DNA from: Acidiferrobacteraceae bacterium
GTDB taxonomy: Bacteria > Pseudomonadota > Gammaproteobacteria > Acidiferrobacterales > Acidiferrobacteraceae
NCBI GenBank assembly: GCA_027343725.1
Contig: DAHWKH010000187.1
Span: 1-23,253, forward strand
DNA: 23,253 nucleotides
Direction: 5' to 3'
The notes under the pieces were generated by a model. That model was not told where the DNA came from. It searched no databases and was given only the letters and a program-made list of their open reading frames with translations. This document shows, one piece after another, positions 7,715-15,328 of this stretch (the first letter of the stretch is position 1; every line of letters begins with the position of its first letter). The position numbers were made by a program, and so were the translations under genes.

Positions 7715-8142
7715 CCGACAAGGCATGGGGACCGGACCCGGACTGGCTTGCGGGCCTCAAGCGCGAGTGGCTCGCGCTGATCGAGGTGGCGGTCTGGGGC
7801 GACCTCAAAAGCCCCAAAATCGGGGCGCTCTCGAAGTTCCGCAAACGCGTGCTCGATCTGGGGGAGCGCCTCAAGTCCTTGAGCGCGGATCGGGACTGGA
7901 TCCCGCGCGAGCGTGAGCGCCTGAAGAACCTCCTCGGTTCGTGCCTGAACCTGCGCGACACCCTGCTGCTCGCCGAGCGCGCCGCGCAAGACATCGACGG
8001 CGGGGAGGACCTCGACCGCCTCACCCGGCACATGATCGCGCTTCACCGCGCGATCACGAGCGATCTCCGGGATCACGAAAACGCATGGGCCCGCGCCCTC
8101 GAGACACTCAACAAGGACGCGCTCGACGACGATGCGGATTAA
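7711..8142 (+). CDS. Unrecognised 143-residue protein coupled to murU
   Basis: I do not recognise this protein. It begins MTDKAWGPDPDWLAGLKREW at an ATG overlapping the murU stop as ATGA (7711-7714), so translation is probably coupled. It looks soluble and mainly alpha-helical, with many charged residues, two central helices (KFRKRVLDLGERLKSL and ERLKNLLGSCLNLRDTLLL) and an acidic tail ending DALDDDAD. There is no signal peptide or membrane segment. An upstream in-frame start at 7654 lies inside murU and is less likely. Codon use and base composition match the neighbours, which argues for a real gene. Its position suggests, but does not show, a link to cell-wall recycling. Confidence 0.7.
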   Translation: MTDKAWGPDPDWLAGLKREWLALIEVAVWGDLKSPKIGALSKFRKRVLDLGERLKSLSADRDWIPRERERLKNLLGSCLNLRDTLLLAERAAQDIDGGEDLDRLTRHMIALHRAITSDLRDHENAWARALETLNKDALDDDAD

Positions 8143-8238
8143 CGGAGGGTCGCGTTCCGGGGAACAGGCAAAAGAACCGACGCGTTCCTGCCTCCCGGAA
8201 GAAGGCATTCCCGCGTCGCCGATAAGGACTTCTTAAAG

Positions 8239-8261
8239 AAAAGACCGCGCAAGCGGTCTTT
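8239..8261 (-). terminator. Rho-independent terminator of the histone-like gene
   Basis: AAAGACCGC (8240-8248) and GCGGTCTTT (8253-8261) form a perfect nine-base stem with a four-base loop. On the minus strand the stem is followed by TTTTCTTT, giving a good U-tract 15 bases after the stop of the gene ending at 8276. On the plus strand the tail is only TTTAT, so it may act weakly for murU and the following gene too. Confidence 0.8.
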
Positions 8262-8275
8262 ATATGCTTCCTGCC

Positions 8276-8557
8276 TTATTTCTTGGCGCGTCCCTTTTTC
8301 TTGCTCGCGGCGCGCGCTTTGACTGTCGATTTCCCGGCCGCCGCCTTCTTCTTGGTCGCCGTCTTCTTGACCGCCGCCTTCCTGTGCGACTTCACGGTCC
8401 CTTTCTTCATCGACGACTTTTTCTTCACGGCGGCTTTTTTGGTCGACGCCTTTTTGGTAACCGCTTTCCGAGCCGCGGTTTTCTTGACCGCGGCCTTGGC
8501 CGACGAGCTCTTGCGCGCCGTCTTCTTGGTCGCCGTCCCCTTCTTCTTCGCTGCCAT
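8276..8557 (-). CDS. Lys/Ala-rich histone H1-like DNA-binding protein
   Basis: A 93-residue protein made almost entirely of Lys, Ala, Thr, Ser and Arg, with repeated KKTA, KKAA and KKKA units and no acidic residues. It resembles the tails of bacterial histone H1-like proteins and the AlgP-type KAAxKK repeats, which bind DNA non-specifically and compact the nucleoid. There is no folded domain. The ATG at 8555-8557 is preceded by AAGGAG with seven bases of spacing. A strong terminator follows the gene, so it is probably a single-gene unit. Low complexity makes exact family naming unsafe; the DNA-binding role is inferred from charge. Confidence 0.8.
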   Translation of the reverse strand: MAAKKKGTATKKTARKSSSAKAAVKKTAARKAVTKKASTKKAAVKKKSSMKKGTVKSHRKAAVKKTATKKKAAAGKSTVKARAASKKKGRAKK

Positions 8558-8741
8558 ACGCTCACTCCTTCAATCTATGGTTATAGAGCCACACCCCGCC
8601 AACTCTCCGCCTCCCTGAGTCAGAGCATCAAGGCAAGGAGCCAACTTCCGAGACTTGCGCTCTCGGGATTCGCACACATCCTCTCCCGTCACGCGCCCCG
8701 GAAACCCAGGCTTCACCCGTCCCTGGTCGACGAGCGATGGT

Positions 8742-8769
8742 GCTATACAGCAAACAACCTCGCCGTCAA
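8742..8769 (-). promoter_or_regulatory. Candidate promoter of the histone-like gene
   Basis: On the minus strand TTGACG (8764-8769) and TATAGC (8742-8747) are 16 bases apart. Transcription would start near 8735 and leave a leader of about 180 bases before the ATG at 8557. Confidence 0.4.
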
Positions 8770-9037
8770 GGCTAACTGTATCAGCGATATCTACATTTGC
8801 AAACAATTCTGGAGACTCTTTTCGCCGAAAAACGCAAAACGATCACCACGCACTTCCGTCTGCACACGAGAATGGGTTCGCGAAAGCACATCACGACCGC
8901 GATTCGGGTGTCTCGGCGGGCGCTCCATGCCCTCGCAATCACGCGCGCGCCGTCCGACATCGGTCGCGGATCCGCGGCACGGGCGTGCACGAAAAAAACC
9001 CGGCCGCGCAAGCGCCAGGGACGAGGGTCCCGCGCAA

Positions 9038-9065
9038 TTGGCGGCGGTTTGCGGCAAGATAGGAT
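9038..9065 (+). promoter_or_regulatory. Candidate promoter of the DksA-like gene
   Basis: TTGGCG (9038-9043) and TAGGAT (9060-9065) are separated by 16 bases. The message would start near 9072, leaving a leader of about 45 bases that contains the hairpin at 9083-9102. Confidence 0.35.
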
Positions 9066-9082
9066 GGAAGACGAACCCTTGA

Positions 9083-9102
9083 GGCCGTCGCATCAAACGG
9101 CC
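9083..9102 (+). repeat. Inverted repeat in the leader of the DksA-like gene
   Basis: GGCCGT (9083-9088) and ACGGCC (9097-9102) pair perfectly across an eight-base loop. The hairpin ends four bases before the GGAGG ribosome site (9107-9111), so it could influence translation. It could also be a protein-binding palindrome. Confidence 0.4.
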
Positions 9103-9115
9103 GTGCGGAGGAAGA

Positions 9116-9514
9116 ATGTCCGAAATCAGCCCAGAGCAAATGGCGGTGCTGTCCGGAAAGCTCCGAGGACGACGCGCGGAGCTGCTCGCGCTGCTGCGCG
9201 CGGCGCGCAAGGACAGCGGTCGCGACAATCTGCAGCAGGCGAGTGGGGAAGTGGGGGACCCGGGCGATGAATCGCTCGCGCTGCAGCTCGTGGATCTCAA
9301 TCTCGCGGAGCGGGAAAACGAAGTCCGGGAGCTGCGGGCCATCGAACGGGCCTTGGAGCGCATGCGCGAAAACACCTATGGGGACTGCATCGACTGCGGA
9401 TGCGCCATCCCCTACGCGCGCCTCGAGGCCTACCCCACCGCGGAACGCTGCACGGAGTGCCAGGCGCGGCATGAACGCGTGTACGGCGGCCGCGACGTGA
9501 CACCGACCCTCTGA
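9116..9514 (+). CDS. Short DksA/TraR-family zinc-finger transcription regulator
   Basis: A 132-residue DksA-like protein, a family that enters the RNA polymerase secondary channel and works with ppGpp. A predicted coiled coil (about residues 5-90) is followed by a C4 zinc finger, CIDCGCAIPYARLEAYPTAERC plus TEC, with spacing C-X2-C-X17-C-X2-C. The coiled-coil tip reads DPGDES where DksA has DPVDRA: both aspartates are kept, but the alanine position is serine. It is about 20 residues shorter than E. coli DksA at the N-terminus. The ATG has GGAGG four bases upstream. It stands alone, so it is more likely a DksA paralogue than the main DksA. Its effect on transcription cannot be told from sequence. 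Confidence 0.85.
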   Translation: MSEISPEQMAVLSGKLRGRRAELLALLRAARKDSGRDNLQQASGEVGDPGDESLALQLVDLNLAERENEVRELRAIERALERMRENTYGDCIDCGCAIPYARLEAYPTAERCTECQARHERVYGGRDVTPTL

Positions 9515-9584
9515 GGGCGACTGCCTTACAGGACAGCGCCGCACGCTGAGCGCGGCCCTGGGAGAGGCCGGCCGCCGCTTCTGA

Positions 9585-9590
9585 TAGAAT
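9585..9590 (+). promoter_or_regulatory. Possible -10 element for ugd
   Basis: TAGAAT at 9585-9590, in the context CTGATAGAATCGCGG, would place the transcription start about 33 bases before the ugd ATG. No clear -35 box accompanies it. Confidence 0.3.
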
Positions 9591-9629
9591 CGCGGTCGAG
9601 CACACTCCGCTTTCCTTGTGAGGCCAACC

Positions 9630-11018
9630 ATGCGACTGACCGTGATCGGCACGGGTTATGTAGGGCTCGTGACGGGCGCCTGTTTTGCGGAAATGGGTAA
9701 TGACGTGGCGTGCGTCGACATCGACCAGGACAAGATCGACGGCCTCAAGCGCGGCGTCCTGCCGATCTACGAGCCGGGCCTCGAGGCCATCGTGGTGAGC
9801 AACGTCGCCGCCGGGCGGCTGCGCTTCACAACCGACCTCACCGAGGCGCTGGCCACGAGCGAGGTCTATTTCATAGCGGTCGGCACCCCGCCCAACGAGG
9901 ACGGGTCGGCCGATCTCCGGCACGTCTTGAGCGTGGCGCGCGATATCGGGCAGCGTATCGACCACTACGCCGTGATCGTCGACAAGTCGACGGTGCCCGT
10001 GGGGACCGCGGAACGGGTCCGGGACACGATCCGCGAAGAATTGGCCCGCCGGAACCTCGATGTCCCGTTCGACGTCGTCAGCAACCCCGAGTTTTTGAAG
10101 GAAGGCGATGCCATCATGGATTTCATGCGTCCGGACCGGGTGGTGGTGGGCTGCGAGTCGGATCGCGCGCGCGACATCATGCGCGACCTCTACGGGACCT
10201 TCATGCGCACCCATGAGCGCATTCTGTTCATGGAGGTGCGCGCCGCGGAAATGACGAAGTACGCGGCCAACGCCATGCTCGCCACGAAAATCTCCTTTAT
10301 CAACGAGATCGCCAATCTGTGCGAGCGGCTGGGCGTCGACGTGGAAAGCGTGCGCAAGGGGATTGGATCCGACGCCCGGATCGGTTACTCCTTCATCTAT
10401 CCCGGCTGCGGATACGGCGGATCGTGCTTCCCGAAGGACGTGAAGGCGATCATCCGCATGGCCGCGGAATCCGGCCTCGAGCCCGTGGTCCTCGAGGCCG
10501 TGGAGGCGCGCAACGAACGCCAGAAGCGTCTGCTCTTTGCGCAGGTGACGCGCGAGTACGGGACGAAACTGCACGGCCGCCACTTCGGCCTGTGGGGATT
10601 GGCCTTCAAGCCGGGCACCGACGACATGCGCGAGGCCTCGTCGGTCACCTTGCTGCAAGACCTCCTGGCCGCGGGCGCCACCGTGAGCGCCTACGACCCA
10701 GTGGCGATGGAGGCGGCGCGACGCGAGCTCCCGGCGGCGTGGTTCGAGCGTGGCGCGCTCACCCTGGTCGCGGAACCGTACGCCGCCCTGACACGCGCCG
10801 ATGCGCTCATTCTGGTCACCGAGTGGAAGCCGTTCCGGCACCCGGACTTCGTGCGCATGAAAGGCCTCATGAAGAGCGCGCGCATATTCGACGGCCGCAA
10901 TCAGTACGACCCCAAACGCCTGGCCGAACTCGGTTTCATCTACACCGGCATCGGACGTCCCCCGTTTCGTCAAGAGACGGCGGCACGGACGGTTGACAGG
11001 GCGCGCCGCTCGTCGTAG
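9630..11018 (+). CDS. ugd: UDP-glucose 6-dehydrogenase
   Basis: A 462-residue NAD-dependent dehydrogenase that oxidises UDP-glucose twice to UDP-glucuronate. An N-terminal Rossmann motif (VIGTGYVGLVTG) is followed by KSTVPVGT, NPEFLKEGDA and the catalytic CGYGGSCFPKD with the active cysteine near residue 266. The C-terminal UDP-binding domain has LWGLAFKPGTDDMREA. The full-length features separate it from UDP-GlcNAc or GDP-mannose dehydrogenases only by overall similarity, so substrate is inferred. The ATG at 9630 with GTGAGG upstream is preferred over the start four codons earlier. UDP-glucuronate is the entry substrate of the arn genes nearby on the other strand. Confidence 0.92.
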   Translation: MRLTVIGTGYVGLVTGACFAEMGNDVACVDIDQDKIDGLKRGVLPIYEPGLEAIVVSNVAAGRLRFTTDLTEALATSEVYFIAVGTPPNEDGSADLRHVLSVARDIGQRIDHYAVIVDKSTVPVGTAERVRDTIREELARRNLDVPFDVVSNPEFLKEGDAIMDFMRPDRVVVGCESDRARDIMRDLYGTFMRTHERILFMEVRAAEMTKYAANAMLATKISFINEIANLCERLGVDVESVRKGIGSDARIGYSFIYPGCGYGGSCFPKDVKAIIRMAAESGLEPVVLEAVEARNERQKRLLFAQVTREYGTKLHGRHFGLWGLAFKPGTDDMREASSVTLLQDLLAAGATVSAYDPVAMEAARRELPAAWFERGALTLVAEPYAALTRADALILVTEWKPFRHPDFVRMKGLMKSARIFDGRNQYDPKRLAELGFIYTGIGRPPFRQETAARTVDRARRSS

Positions 11019-11021
11019 CGT
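10993..11021 (+). promoter_or_regulatory. Candidate promoter of bioB
   Basis: A perfect -35 TTGACA (10993-10998) is followed after 17 bases by TAGCGT (11016-11021), a weak -10. It lies in the last codons of ugd. It would let bioB be transcribed separately from ugd, with transcription starting near 11028. Confidence 0.4.
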
Positions 11022-11040
11022 CTGACCCGAGGAGAGGCTC

Positions 11041-12048
11041 ATGACCCACACGCTCGCGACGGTCGAGGCGCTGTTCGCCCGGCCGTTTTTCGATCTTCTG
11101 TACGAGGCCCACACCGTTCACCGGCGGCACTTCGATCCGGCCGATATCCAAGTCAGCACGCTGTTGTCGATCAAGACCGGGGGGTGTCCCGAGGATTGCG
11201 GCTACTGCCCGCAATCGCGGCGCTATGACACGGGTGTCGCAGACCAGGCGCTCTTGAGCGTCGACGAGGTCGTGGCGGCCGCGCGGCGCGCGAAGGCGGG
11301 GGGCGCGGGGCGCTTCTGCATGGGCGCCGCCTGGCGCGGGCCCAAGGACCGCGACCTCGATCGGGTGACGGAGATGATCGCCGCGATTCGCGACCTCGGG
11401 CTCGAAACGTGCGCGACCCTCGGCCTTCTCCGCCCCGGACAGGCGGAGCGCTTGGCGGCGGCCGGACTCGATTATTACAACCACAACCTGGATACGAGTC
11501 CCGCGTTTTACGGGGACATCATCGGCACGCGCGAATACGAGGACCGTCTGGCGACGCTCGCGCGGGTCCGCGACGCGGGTCTCAAGGTGTGTTGCGGCGG
11601 GATCGTCGGGATGGGGGAGTCGCGCCCCGACCGGGCGGGGCTCATCGCCCAATTGGCGGCGCTCGATCCGCCACCCGAAAGCGTCCCGATCAACCTCCTC
11701 GTGCGCGTGCCCGGAACACCGCTCGCCGAGGCGCCGAGCCTCGAGCCATTCGAATTCGTGCGCACGATCGCGGTGGCCCGCATCTGTCTTCCGCAAAGCC
11801 GCGTGCGACTGGCCGCGGGTCGCGATGGCATGAGCGAGGAACTGCAGGCGTTGTGCTTCTTCGCGGGCGCGAACTCCCTGTTTGCCGGCGAGACCCTTCT
11901 CACCACGCCCAACCCAGCGATCACGGCCGATGCGGCCTTGTTCGCCAAACTGGGGCTGCGGGCGTTCATGAACGGCGCCGAGGAGGCGGAGTCAGGGGAT
12001 CGAGCGGCCAGCTGTGCCGCGGGTAACGGGCCGCGAGACTGCGCCTGA
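11041..12048 (+). CDS. bioB: Biotin synthase BioB
   Basis: A 335-residue radical-SAM enzyme that inserts sulfur into dethiobiotin to form biotin. The CPEDCGYCPQ motif holds the three cluster cysteines (49, 53, 56). Downstream are ETCATLGLL, YYNHNLDTSPAFY, CCGGIVGMGES and VPINLLVRVPGTPL, with the arginine of VRLAAGRDGM; the second [2Fe-2S] cluster ligands are among these. The start is ATG 11041 with AGGAG six bases upstream. The gene is 22 bases after ugd, but other biotin genes are absent, so grouping with ugd appears incidental. The last 28 codons (after FAKLGLR) diverge from the family and overlap the end of hrpB by 83 bases. Confidence 0.95.
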   Translation: MTHTLATVEALFARPFFDLLYEAHTVHRRHFDPADIQVSTLLSIKTGGCPEDCGYCPQSRRYDTGVADQALLSVDEVVAAARRAKAGGAGRFCMGAAWRGPKDRDLDRVTEMIAAIRDLGLETCATLGLLRPGQAERLAAAGLDYYNHNLDTSPAFYGDIIGTREYEDRLATLARVRDAGLKVCCGGIVGMGESRPDRAGLIAQLAALDPPPESVPINLLVRVPGTPLAEAPSLEPFEFVRTIAVARICLPQSRVRLAAGRDGMSEELQALCFFAGANSLFAGETLLTTPNPAITADAALFAKLGLRAFMNGAEEAESGDRAASCAAGNGPRDCA

Positions 12049-14455
12049 TCTCGGGATACACCGTCTCCCAGAAACGCCCGATGTCACTCGTCACCTGCAG
12101 CGGGCGCCCGGCCGGCGACAAGAGTTCGGCGCGCGGCGTGACGCGCCCGCCGGCGATCGTCGGCAAACGCGCCAGACCGTAGAAGTCCTGCACCGGGGCG
12201 GAGAGCACCGGCGGGCCCTGATCCTCGTAGCGCAAGGCCCGTGCGCGCCCGGAGGGCAGGCGCAGCGCGAGCGGGGCGTCACGCTCGAGGGCCGTGCGCA
12301 AAGAGGCGCTGAGCAAGGCCTCGCGCAAACCGGCGGCGATGTCGGGGGCCGCGAGAGAGCCGCGCGCGCAGGCCGGCCGCAGCCAGTCCTCGACGCGCGC
12401 GATCAGGGCCTCATCGCTCACGTCGGGCCAGTCGCACTCCGGTTGCCAGACGCGTAGTCCCGCCAACCGTTGCCGCAAAACCCGCGCCGCCTCGCTCCAG
12501 GCGAGGGCGCGCAGCCCCGATCGCCTCACCACCTCGATCACCGCGCGCACCCCATCGACGTCGTCCGGCACCGGGCACGGAAGGCTGTGCACGAGAAGGG
12601 CGCCGAAGACGCGCTCGCGCCGGGCATTCAGGGTCTGTTCGCGCTCGTTCCAGGACACCGCGAGGCGCTCCTCGCCGAAACGCGCAAGGGCCCGTTCCCA
12701 GACGGTCTCCGGCAAGGGCGCGGCGAGGCGGATCCAGGCATCGGACGCCCCCTCTTCCACCGACAGCGCGAACACGAGCGGGCCCGTCGCGAGTGCGTCC
12801 CGATCGCTCATCCGCGCCCGCTGCCCGCTCGCGAGCTTGAAGGCGGGGGGCCGGCTCGCGACGCGCATCGCGACCCGATCGAAGAACGCGTTCAACAAGA
12901 GCTCGGCGAGCGTCTCGGGGTCCTCGCCGCGCCCTTGCCAGGGTGCCGCCTGCAGCCGCTTCGCCAAGCGCGCGGCGCGTTCCGCCCAAACCGAGCGCGG
13001 GTGATCCGCAAGCCACGCAAGCCGGCGCTCGATCCCGCAATCGTCGGCCGTCGATAAGGGGTCACGCTCCTCCCACAAGGCCGCGAGCGCGCAGGCAAGC
13101 GCGCGCTGCTCGGGCCTTGCTCCGAGAATGAGGGCGCCCGCCCGCGGGCCCAGACCATGGGCGACGGCCGCGCGCCCCATCGCGGTCAACGCCTGCGCGC
13201 GCGTCATGAGCCCCAGGCGTTCCAGGAGGTCTTGGCCTTGCGCCAGCGATGCCGCGGGCGGCGGCGTGAGCCAGGACAGACCCGCGCCGTCCGGCACCCC
13301 CCAGGCCGCGAGCTCGAGGGCCAAGGGCGCGAGATCCGCGTGCTCGATCTCGGGCGGGGCCTCGCGCACGCGGCCCTGGTGATCGTGCTCGGTCCACAGT
13401 CTCAGGCAAAAGCCGGGGCCGGTGCGCCCGGCGCGGCCCGCCCGCTGGTCCGCGACATCCCGGCTCGCAGGGAGCGTCACGAGGCGCGTGAAGCCGCTTG
13501 CGCGGTCAAAGCGCGCCAGGCGCACGAGGCCTGAGTCGATGACGGTGTCGACATGGGGGAGCGTGAGGCTGCTTTGCGCGATCGCCGTCGCCAGAATGAC
13601 GCGCCGATGCCCCGCGGGTGTCATGAGCGCGTCCTGTTCGCCGGCGCTCATGTGCCCGTGGAGACGCGCGAGACCGAAGCCGAGCGTCGCGGCATCGCGC
13701 GCGAGCGCCTGCTCGCAGCGGACGATCTCGCCAAGGCCGGGGAGAAACACGAGGATGTCACCGCGCCCCCGGCCGAGGACCTCGGTCACGGCCGCGCGCA
13801 CGTGGGCGGCAAGCGGCTTGTCCCGGGATTTGGCGAGATACGCGATCGCGACCGGGTGGACGCGGCCCGTCGCCTCTATGAGGGGGGCCGCGGGAAAATG
13901 GCGCGTCACGCCTTCGCGGCCCAAGGTGGCGGACATCAGCAGGACGCGCAGATCCGGGCGCAGGCCGCGCTGGACGTCGCGCGCGAGCGCGAGCCCGAGA
14001 TCGGTGGCGAGGTGGCGCTCATGGACCTCATCGAAGATCACAAGCCCCACGTCCGCGAGTTCCGGGTCGCGTTGGATGCGGCGCGTCAACACCCCCTCGG
14101 TCATGACCTCGATGCGCGTCATCCGCGACACGCGGGTTACAAGACCGGTCCTCAGACCCACCGTCTGACCCACCGATTCACCGCGCGTGAGCGCCATGCG
14201 CTCCGCGGCCCAGCGCGCCGCGAGCCGACGCGGCTCCAAGAGGATGATGCGCCGTCCGCGAAGCCAGGGGTCGGCGATCAAGGCGCCCGGGATCGCGGTG
14301 GTCTTCCCGCTGCCGGTCGGTGCCGACACGAGGACCACGGGGTGATGCGCCAGGGCCTGCGTGAGCGCGGGCAGGCAGGCGCTGACCGGCAAGTCCTCCG
14401 TGGGCCCCTCAGGCGAGGCCGTGACCCTGCGTGGCGAGTCGTCCGGACCGTCCAT
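11966..14455 (-). CDS. hrpB: ATP-dependent RNA helicase HrpB
   Basis: An 829-residue DEAH-type helicase. Motif I is APTGSGKT (Lys51), motif II is FDEVHERH, motif III is MSATL, and motif VI is QRAGRAGRTGPG. The helicase-associated and HrpB-specific C-terminal domains follow, ending with the family-typical YPEIRRSLAARYPRHSWPLDP. Length compares with E. coli HrpB (809). Its cellular RNA substrate is not well defined in the family. ATG 14453-14455 is chosen, with GGTGAG just upstream; a GTG at 14464 is possible. The start lies inside the end of arnD (overlap about 47 bases), so it is probably transcribed as the last gene of the arn run. The 3' end overlaps bioB. Confidence 0.94.
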   Translation of the reverse strand: MDGPDDSPRRVTASPEGPTEDLPVSACLPALTQALAHHPVVLVSAPTGSGKTTAIPGALIADPWLRGRRIILLEPRRLAARWAAERMALTRGESVGQTVGLRTGLVTRVSRMTRIEVMTEGVLTRRIQRDPELADVGLVIFDEVHERHLATDLGLALARDVQRGLRPDLRVLLMSATLGREGVTRHFPAAPLIEATGRVHPVAIAYLAKSRDKPLAAHVRAAVTEVLGRGRGDILVFLPGLGEIVRCEQALARDAATLGFGLARLHGHMSAGEQDALMTPAGHRRVILATAIAQSSLTLPHVDTVIDSGLVRLARFDRASGFTRLVTLPASRDVADQRAGRAGRTGPGFCLRLWTEHDHQGRVREAPPEIEHADLAPLALELAAWGVPDGAGLSWLTPPPAASLAQGQDLLERLGLMTRAQALTAMGRAAVAHGLGPRAGALILGARPEQRALACALAALWEERDPLSTADDCGIERRLAWLADHPRSVWAERAARLAKRLQAAPWQGRGEDPETLAELLLNAFFDRVAMRVASRPPAFKLASGQRARMSDRDALATGPLVFALSVEEGASDAWIRLAAPLPETVWERALARFGEERLAVSWNEREQTLNARRERVFGALLVHSLPCPVPDDVDGVRAVIEVVRRSGLRALAWSEAARVLRQRLAGLRVWQPECDWPDVSDEALIARVEDWLRPACARGSLAAPDIAAGLREALLSASLRTALERDAPLALRLPSGRARALRYEDQGPPVLSAPVQDFYGLARLPTIAGGRVTPRAELLSPAGRPLQVTSDIGRFWETVYPEIRRSLAARYPRHSWPLDPLTPPPRRRS

Positions 14456-15323
14456 CGATCTCACCCATCGTCAGTTCGCAGGCGCCGATCGCCTGCGGCG
14501 CGCGCAGAAGGTCCGCGGCGATATCCCCGAGGGTGGCGAACCGGATATGCATGGACGCCGCGCGCGCGAGGAACTCGCGGAACCACTGCGACTTGGCCAT
14601 GCCCTCGATCTCCGCATGGATCGTGAGCACGTTCGGGCCCGCGCGCCGCAGGAGCGAAAAATAATGCGTGATGAGCCGCTCCTCCGGGAAATCGCGGCGG
14701 CCGAGCAGTTCATCGAGGGTCGGCAACGTGGTCGGGATCTGGAGCGTGCGAAACCGCGTGCCGTCCACCGCCGGGAAAAACGGCCCGCTCCCGCGGGCAT
14801 CGCTCGCATAGACGAGGCCGGCCTCGTCGTAGACCGCGAGGCTGTCGGCGTTGGCCTGCCAGCCGGCGGCGGCGGCGGCGCGCGCCGGCTCCCCGTAAAT
14901 CCGCTCGAACTCGGCGCGCGCCCGGGAAAACTCCCGGCGCACGTCGTCCCGGCGCATCGCGTGCAGGCCGTCCTGCCAGCGCGTGTGATCGTAGCAATGG
15001 ATCCCGACCTCGTGGCCCGCGTCTTTGACGGCCCGGAGGATCGTGGCGTGGCGCTTGCCGATGTGCGGTCCCGGCCACAAGACGCCGTTTAAGAGCGTGC
15101 GCAGCCCGTACGTCCCGACCACGTCGGTGCGCCCCACCTTGGCGAGGAAACCCGGGCGAAAGACCCGCCTTAGGGCGCGCCCGGTGTTGTCCGGGCCGAG
15201 CGAGAAGAAATAGCTCGCGCGGATGCCGAATTCCGCGAACACGCGCAGCAGGGCCGGGACCCCGACGCGCGTGCCGCGCTCGGTGTCGACATCGACCTTG
15301 ATGGCGAGGGTGATATCCGGCAT
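14409..15323 (-). CDS. arnD: 4-deoxy-4-formamido-L-arabinose-phosphoundecaprenol deformylase ArnD
   Basis: A 304-residue polysaccharide-deacetylase-fold enzyme that removes the formyl group from undecaprenyl phosphate-L-Ara4-formyl-N on the cytoplasmic face of the inner membrane. It aligns with E. coli ArnD (296) along its length: IKVDVDTERGTRVGVPALL at the N-terminus with the metal-binding aspartates, SLGPDNTGRALR, HEVGIHCYDHTRWQ, AAAGWQAN, and LTIHAEIEGM with the late histidine. The ATG at 15321-15323 lies five bases after the preceding stop. The longer in-frame extension upstream is inside the preceding gene and lacks family similarity. hrpB starts before this gene ends. Confidence 0.94.
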   Translation of the reverse strand: MPDITLAIKVDVDTERGTRVGVPALLRVFAEFGIRASYFFSLGPDNTGRALRRVFRPGFLAKVGRTDVVGTYGLRTLLNGVLWPGPHIGKRHATILRAVKDAGHEVGIHCYDHTRWQDGLHAMRRDDVRREFSRARAEFERIYGEPARAAAAAGWQANADSLAVYDEAGLVYASDARGSGPFFPAVDGTRFRTLQIPTTLPTLDELLGRRDFPEERLITHYFSLLRRAGPNVLTIHAEIEGMAKSQWFREFLARAASMHIRFATLGDIAADLLRAPQAIGACELTMGEIDGRSGRLATQGHGLA

Positions 15324-15328
15324 CGCCC

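Larger units (their letters stand above)
8558..9115. other. 558-bp non-coding region between divergent genes
   Basis: No convincing gene lies here. Small open frames (for example minus 8570-8806) have no family features and no ribosome site. The stretch around 8740-8860 is richer in A and T than its surroundings and holds the candidate promoter of the histone-like gene. The right end holds a candidate promoter and a hairpin ahead of the DksA-like gene. I cannot exclude a small RNA. Confidence 0.5.

Noticed and set aside
8570..8806. A 78-residue minus-strand frame upstream of the histone-like gene
   Set aside because: It has no ribosome site or family features and overlaps the candidate promoter and leader.
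8797..9270. A 157-codon plus-strand frame overlapping the DksA-like start
   Set aside because: It is out of frame with the zinc-finger gene, Arg-rich and without motifs.
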